Assembly: GCA_021307315.1 (NCBI GenBank)
Contig: JAJSPD010000037.1
Location: forward strand, 248,001-312,000
Origin: Bisporella sp. PMI_857
Taxonomy: Eukaryota; Ascomycota; Leotiomycetes; Helotiales; Helotiaceae
Length of the DNA: 64,000 nucleotides
Direction of reading: 5' to 3'
A program made the translations under genes and the position numbers. The notes below the pieces were generated by a model. That model was not told where the DNA came from and did not search any database. It worked only from the letters and a program-made list of their open reading frames with translations. How positions within the stretch are numbered: the first letter of the stretch is position 1; each line of letters opens with the position of its first letter. This document shows positions 59,125 to 64,000 of this stretch, one piece after another.

Positions 59125-61789
59125 TCAAGAAGTAGAAGCCTGACCGTTCTCACGGGGACGTTCCGGCTCTAGAGGCTTTACTGGTGGCGACAGATTCTGA
59201 TGCGACGGACTAGGAGACAAAGAGGCAACTGGCGGCAACACGGAAGGTGTTGCAGAGCCAAAACTACCATTCGAAGTGGTCGGCCTTGGTGGAGAATGTT
59301 TTGTAGGGGAGTATCCGGTGGACGCAGGGGGCAGGATAGATGTATGAACTTGGCCCTGCTCAGTTGGAACTATCAAAGGAGAAGAAATAGTATGTGGCGT
59401 GGCGAAGCTGAATTTGGCAGGCAGGCTTGGGGTAGACTGAACTGGAGGACTGCTTGAAACGGCGAATGGCGACTGGTAGGGTTTAGAAACAGGCGTTAGC
59501 ACTGGGGCAGGGGAAGGGAAGTTCATTGAGCCCCGTCGATGGGTATTGTTTGGCGCTGGAGCTTCCCCATTGACAGCTCGCGGTAGGGACGGCATTGAAG
59601 ATTGTGCATACGGAGAAGGGGATGCCTGGATAGGATGAATATTTTGAGAGATATGCTGGTTTGAGTTGCTGGGCATGGAGGTATGAGCACTTGAAGCGCC
59701 ACCATTAGTGAAAGAGTATAGTTGAGGTTGTGTTGGTGGGGGCAAGCTCGTTGGACTGTCAAGACGTGGTGAAGAGAATGCATGCGAACTTAATGGTCGA
59801 GCACTACTATATGGTGTACCATTGACAGTTGATCCTGGAACGATCGGTTTTGAAGCTTCTGTCATATGTGGTGTACCATTGTTGTTCGCGTGCGAGGGCA
59901 CATAGGGTGCCTGCCATTGCATTGGCTGTGCTGGCTTCTGGGGTGATTGGCTAACAGCTGCCTTCGGGGGAAGGATAGCGGGATAGCCGTTGGCCTTAGG
60001 AGTAGCTGCTGAAGATGATGACCCAGGTCGTTTGAATGTAATTTTGATTGGATGGTGCGGTTTTGCTCTTTCTTCGTCCTTTGCGCGACGTTTGCAAGTA
60101 CTACAGACAAAATGGAATTCGTCTCGTTCTGCTGCTGTCTTGTTGACTCCCACACATTTGCTATGCTGCCAGATATTGCACTTCTCACAAGCAATACTGT
60201 GAGTTCCATCATCAATTTGTCCATATGCTCCGCAAATACAATCAAAAATCCAATCATCTTCTTCAGCCAGCTCCTCCAATGCATGCTTTTTCTTCTCAAT
60301 CTCTGCTTTCAGATGACGCTCTGATATACGGCCTTCTCCGGTCTCAATCTTCTTACTGTCTTCCGAAAGATTGGCAAGTTCTTCCTCATGCAGGATACGG
60401 CGAGCTTCTCGTTCTTTTACGCGTTGCTCCCTAGTCATCATGCGAGACTCACGTTCCTTCTCTAGCTTCATCCATTTCTCTTGCTCCTTTTTGGCCATTG
60501 CAAGGTCATTTAATCTTTTCCTCTCAGCTTCCCGTGCTTCTTCTTCTTGTTTTTGCAGTTCCATCTTGCCAGCGATTCGACTAGATCTCTTTGCTGTAGC
60601 CAACTTCTCCAAATTCAGAAGCTCGCGCTCTTTCTGTGCTGCCTTACGTTTTCGGGCCTCTTCCTGCTTCTCGAGAAGTGGTACCACAGCATCCTTTATT
60701 CGCTTACACAAGTATTTCTCATTTGCATCACGACTCCTCTCCATTGACGTGATCAATGCATTCACTTCATCAAATGTGATGGCGATGCACTCCCATTTCA
60801 TTCCCCCAAACCCGTCATACTCCTTTTCCAGTATAGTCTCATCAACGGCATCCGCATCTTCTACAGGCTCCGCCTCGCTATCCACAGCCTCGGAGATCTT
60901 TCTTCGCTTGCTCGCTCTAAGTGCTGCTTTTGCCTTCTTGGATCCTTTCTTAGGTTTGGGCGCAGGTGGCGGTGGTGGGGGAGGATCAGTTCTACGATAT
61001 ATACGGTTGTCGTCAAGCACAAAATATGTGCGCTCATCGGAGTCCCACCCAAAAGGTTCGATACGCTGTAGAAAAGCTGTTAGTAACTAGATCAAAACGC
61101 TCCAAAGGAGATGAGTATACCCATAATGCCTGTTCAGTGTCTTTTTGTTCATCCATTCTCTCTCGAATGCGGTCTGGATTCCCCATTGTCCATTGGGTAA
61201 GCTGTTGCAGAACTCGTATCTATATGTCTAAGCTAGATTCTAATGTGAGGTATAGGTATTTGATGCCATACCTTTATGAAGATGTCGAACTCAATAAACT
61301 TGGCAGGTTCCTCCTCCACGCCGAATGGGTTTCGGTCCGGAGCCTTAGCAACGTATTGTCTTCGCGTATACTCATCGAAGATTTCGGGTCTATATCCATT
61401 TAGAAACGATAGTGCGATGAAAGCGATGAACTTACGTTAAGCCACGATGAGATGATACAAATTTAAGAAGCGCAAGACCAATCTCAGGGAGGACTGGCGA
61501 ATTACTTTTCAGGCATTCCATCTCGAGTTCCTATTTGAATAAGTATCGAAGGCATCAGAGAGAGAGAGAGAGAGAGCGGCCTTGTCCATGCTGCATGAAG
61601 TTTACATACCTCTATGTCCGACCAAGTTTCTTCAATTTTGACCGCTTTTCCGAATGTGAAAATCCATTGTGATAGATTCGCAAATTCCCACATATTCCTT
61701 ATCCTTTGAATGAGGGTCATTTCCTTTGGAGCTTCGGGAGCCTCGACAGCCTCCAGTTGCTCCCTACCTCGCTTTCTGGACGAGACCAT
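59125..61789 (-). CDS. PHD-finger chromatin protein with DDT/WHIM-like N-terminus (RSF1-like)
   Basis: Probable accessory subunit of an ISWI-type nucleosome remodeller. Five exons: 61789-61610, 61530-61436, 61389-61272, 61219-61121 and 61065-59125; about 810 residues. The N-terminal 180 residues resemble the DDT-WHIM module that clamps nucleosomal linker in RSF1/ACF-type proteins (IRNMWEFANLSQWIFTFGKA, then WRIEPFGWDSDERTYFVLDD with NRIYRR). A Pro-run and basic KKGSKKAKAALRASKRRK follow. Next is a long charged coiled coil (about 270-430). The PHD finger starts at C440: CICGAYGQIDDG, CEKCNIWQHSKC and CSTCKRR supply the Cys4-His-Cys3 zinc ligands. The last 300 residues are Ser/Pro-rich and disordered. 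PHD and WHIM calls are firm; the RSF1 name is by architecture. Confidence 0.88.
61557..61576. repeat. (AG)10 microsatellite in intron 1 of the PHD gene
   Basis: Ten perfect AG units inside the first intron (61609-61531); on the coding strand this is a CT run, so it probably doubles as a polypyrimidine tract. Confidence 0.9.
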
Positions 61790-62765
61790 ACTGAAGGATG
61801 GCGTCGGTGTTTAATGCTCCAGCACGAGGTGGCAGACTCTGAAAGAGAAGATATATGACCGCCAAACGCCCAAATACCTATGGCATAGAGTACGGGGCGC
61901 AACAAGTGCGATGGTTGAAGAGTTTGACGAGGGTTGTGGAAATTTCTCTGGGATGCCGCGTGAATGTCAACGCGACGGTGCCAAATTAATTGCTTGGATT
62001 AGGTAATATGAGCTTCTACCGTTCCCGACCAATGAGAGCACAGGGGGCAGAGGTGAGCGAGGCTGAGAGAGATCCACAATCGATAAGCACTGGGCACTGA
62101 CTGGGTGTACGCCATATCTTCAACTCCCGTATTAACATGGACCATCATCCCATGCATTGATCTGAGAAAACAAAACGTGTCTGAGAAGGGTGCTACAAGA
62201 AGAGTAAATTTTAATCTTAATTTATTGACTGTATATCGATTTGTTGCTGTGATGTTGGAACCAAAAGCCCCCATCTTTTTTGCTAGCATCTCAAGTGCTG
62301 CAGAGTTGAACAAACCCTCCCCATAAATAGGTACAGGGCGCATTAGTGCCGGGTTCCCGACCACCCCCCAGGGGATTTCCTTCTTGGGCCTTTTCTGACC
62401 TAGAGTTCGAGTTACAGAACTTTGCGAACTCTAACCCAACGAACAACCCACGGCCATGTTGCCTACCATGTCGCTGGCGGACGTTATGTAACATTGCACA
62501 CTGTGGAAGAATCTGATTGCCCCAAATCTGCCCTTTGATGATAAACACGACTTCATGAGATATTACGATCGCATCTTTCTACCTCGTACACATGTTTTGC
62601 GCCGTCTCACCGTGCTGAGTACCTGCCCGATTTCTGTTCAGCAAGTTTACGAGCCGGTATTAGAACACAACTTAAGCATCTCTACCTTTTGTACCTAGTG
62701 CGAATCGTTCGAAGTTCCCCTTCACACTCTCCAGACCTTTGGGTACTGGCCTGAGAACAGCCAAA
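61790..62765. other. Divergent promoter of the PHD gene and CCH1
   Basis: 976 bp between two diverging starts. Short ORFs only; no motif I would name with confidence. Confidence 0.55.
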
Positions 62766-64000
62766 ATGCCTCCAGACCCGGAGAATCCTTCGACCCCTCC
62801 TCAGTCGATACCGCTTCGAGACCTCGCAGTAAGTGCTTTAGAGAGTGATTGGGTCCTTCTTGAAAGCAGTTGCAAAGAATTCTTTGTGTAGAAGTCGTGA
62901 GCCAAACCCCCACTAACTCTTCCTATCACAGCGACCACCCGACTCGGTAGATTTAGGAGATGGAGCTCATAGACACAACCGTGGCAGGAGTCTTTTAAGC
63001 GGTGGTATACGGCCACTGAGTGGCGGAAATGGCTATGGGCCCCGATACGAGAGACTTGGGGAGTCTTCACCCAGCCCGATTGACCGGACGAACTACCGCC
63101 AGGGTTTACCTCCATTGCGAACGCAAGCTCAATCAACGAGTCCATATCAAGAGTCGCAGACTCCTATATCCCCAGTCGGCAATCCGGCAGATTTTCAAGC
63201 TGCAATGGGTTTTGCGGGGCTGCTTGTCCCCGATATCAGTCTATCACAACCTCCACGGACAACGTCGTCTTCTTATGGAAACAGTGAATTCAGTGGCCCT
63301 TCTCCGTATGAGGATGGTAGAGATGGAAGGTACAACAGCAGAGATTACGATCACTCATATTTTGCATCAGATTCTTTTGAACCAGACTCTGACAGGATAC
63401 CACTGAATGACCCGAGCCATCTACAGCCCATTAGTGGTGCAGCACAAACTTCTACCCCAGATGGTCAAAGACATGACAGACCATCTTTCCGGACGGTAAG
63501 CTTTAGCTCGCCGGATCCCAAAATCACGGGCTCAAGGCTAGGGGATAATCTTCAGCACGATGGAGCTGGTCATAGCCCGCAAGGAGGGCGGTCGAGAGCA
63601 CACAGTTATGGCGTCTCTTTATCGCCGAATACGCAGCCCAGTTCTCGCAAACCTTCGACCGCAACGGCATTCTCACGAGCGGGATCTATCATGAGAGCTA
63701 TGTCGCAGCGTGTTGTTAACCTAAGTGGAGAAGCTGAGCTCATTGAAGAAAGTGCGCGACGAGAAGCTTCTCGATCTCAGCGACCATCGCGAGCCCCGCG
63801 TCAGTCACGTTCTTCGGGAACCCAGTCAGCTGAAGATGATATGACCGGCTGGTCTGATATATCTAGTCTTGATGAAGAGGCCGAGCCTCGAGTATTCCAC
63901 AAGAAAGACCCCCTTGGTGCAGGTCCAAATTATCAAGAGCGCTTGCCCACAGCGCCCGTGGACAAAGCCATGCGATTCTTTGGCAAAGATAAAACCTCGG
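62766..64000 (+). CDS. CCH1: Voltage-gated-type calcium channel Cch1, N-terminal part
   Basis: Alpha subunit of the high-affinity Ca2+ influx system, acting with Mid1 at the plasma membrane. The gene runs off the right edge; only the cytosolic N-terminus is present. Exon 1 is 62766-62828 (MPPDPENPSTPPQSIPLRDLA). A 103-nt intron (GTAAGT..CACAG, branch point ACTAAC, phase 0) follows, and exon 2 (62932 on) is open to the end, giving about 377 residues here. The text is Ser/Pro/Arg-rich and disordered until a block highly typical of fungal Cch1 leaders, RAGSIMRAMSQRVVNLSGE, followed by an acidic stretch and RFFGKDK just before the first repeat would begin. No transmembrane helix is inside the window, so the call rests on that leader block. 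Confidence 0.78.

Noticed and set aside
60371..61090. Plus-strand 239-codon Ser/Phe-rich frame
   Set aside because: Antisense shadow of the Lys/Glu-rich coiled coil of the PHD protein.

Overview
This window is nuclear DNA of a filamentous ascomycete (Pezizomycotina). A Leotiomycetes-like fungus is my best guess, but the sequence alone does not fix a class. The evidence is many short introns (mostly 40-110 nt) with GT..AG borders and CTAAC/CTGAC-type branch points, fungal-only families (DUF3425 bZIP, DUF6590, wax-synthase-like MBOAT), and complete orthologues of yeast housekeeping genes. I rebuilt exon structures by hand from splice signals, reading phase and protein-family continuity. I found no rRNA, tRNA, CRISPR array, intact transposon or virus-derived gene.

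Layout, left to right. 1-7949: the 3' end of a secreted GH27 alpha-galactosidase with a ricin-type lectin tail, a phytanoyl-CoA dioxygenase-like enzyme, a five-exon CLC chloride/proton exchanger with CBS domains, and an ethanolamine/choline kinase. 7950-16198: a gene-poor stretch holding one gene, a bZIP-DUF3425 transcription factor. 16199-24630: a small Ser/Gly-rich GPI-type surface protein, the meiotic MutS homologue MSH5 with a coding minisatellite, EMC5, and mitochondrial disaggregase HSP78. 25174-30658: a DHA2-type MFS exporter, the p24 cargo receptor EMP24, and ARF1. 31968-35010: the repair nuclease subunit RAD10/ERCC1 and a DUF6590 protein. 36597-43415: a 3-ketoacyl-CoA thiolase, an unknown conserved protein, DAHP synthase (ARO4 type) and an ARA2-like aldo-keto reductase. 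44477-53425: a VSB1-like SLC26/STAS/cNMP-domain vacuolar transporter, GINS subunit PSF1, and an HMG-box regulator. 56348-64000: a wax-synthase-like MBOAT acyltransferase, an RSF1-like PHD chromatin protein, and the N-terminus of calcium channel CCH1.

Functional links. EMP24 and ARF1 lie head to head and both act in COPI/COPII traffic. EMC5 and HSP78 are divergent over 240 bp. MSH5, RAD10 and PSF1 serve DNA recombination, repair and replication but are far apart. The DAHP synthase promoter carries a consensus cross-pathway-control (Gcn4/CPC1) site, and the HSP78 promoter carries a heat-shock-element-like array. The exporter, bZIP and MBOAT genes are scattered and do not form a convincing biosynthetic cluster.

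I did not find a clearly new biological system. The most unusual observations are a probable GC-AG intron plus a 22-nt micro-exon in the exporter gene, an 18-nt last exon that creates the EMP24 tail signal, an open-frame 48-nt intron in MSH5, the MSH5 minisatellite, the ARF1/EMP24 pairing, and large empty intervals between convergent genes.
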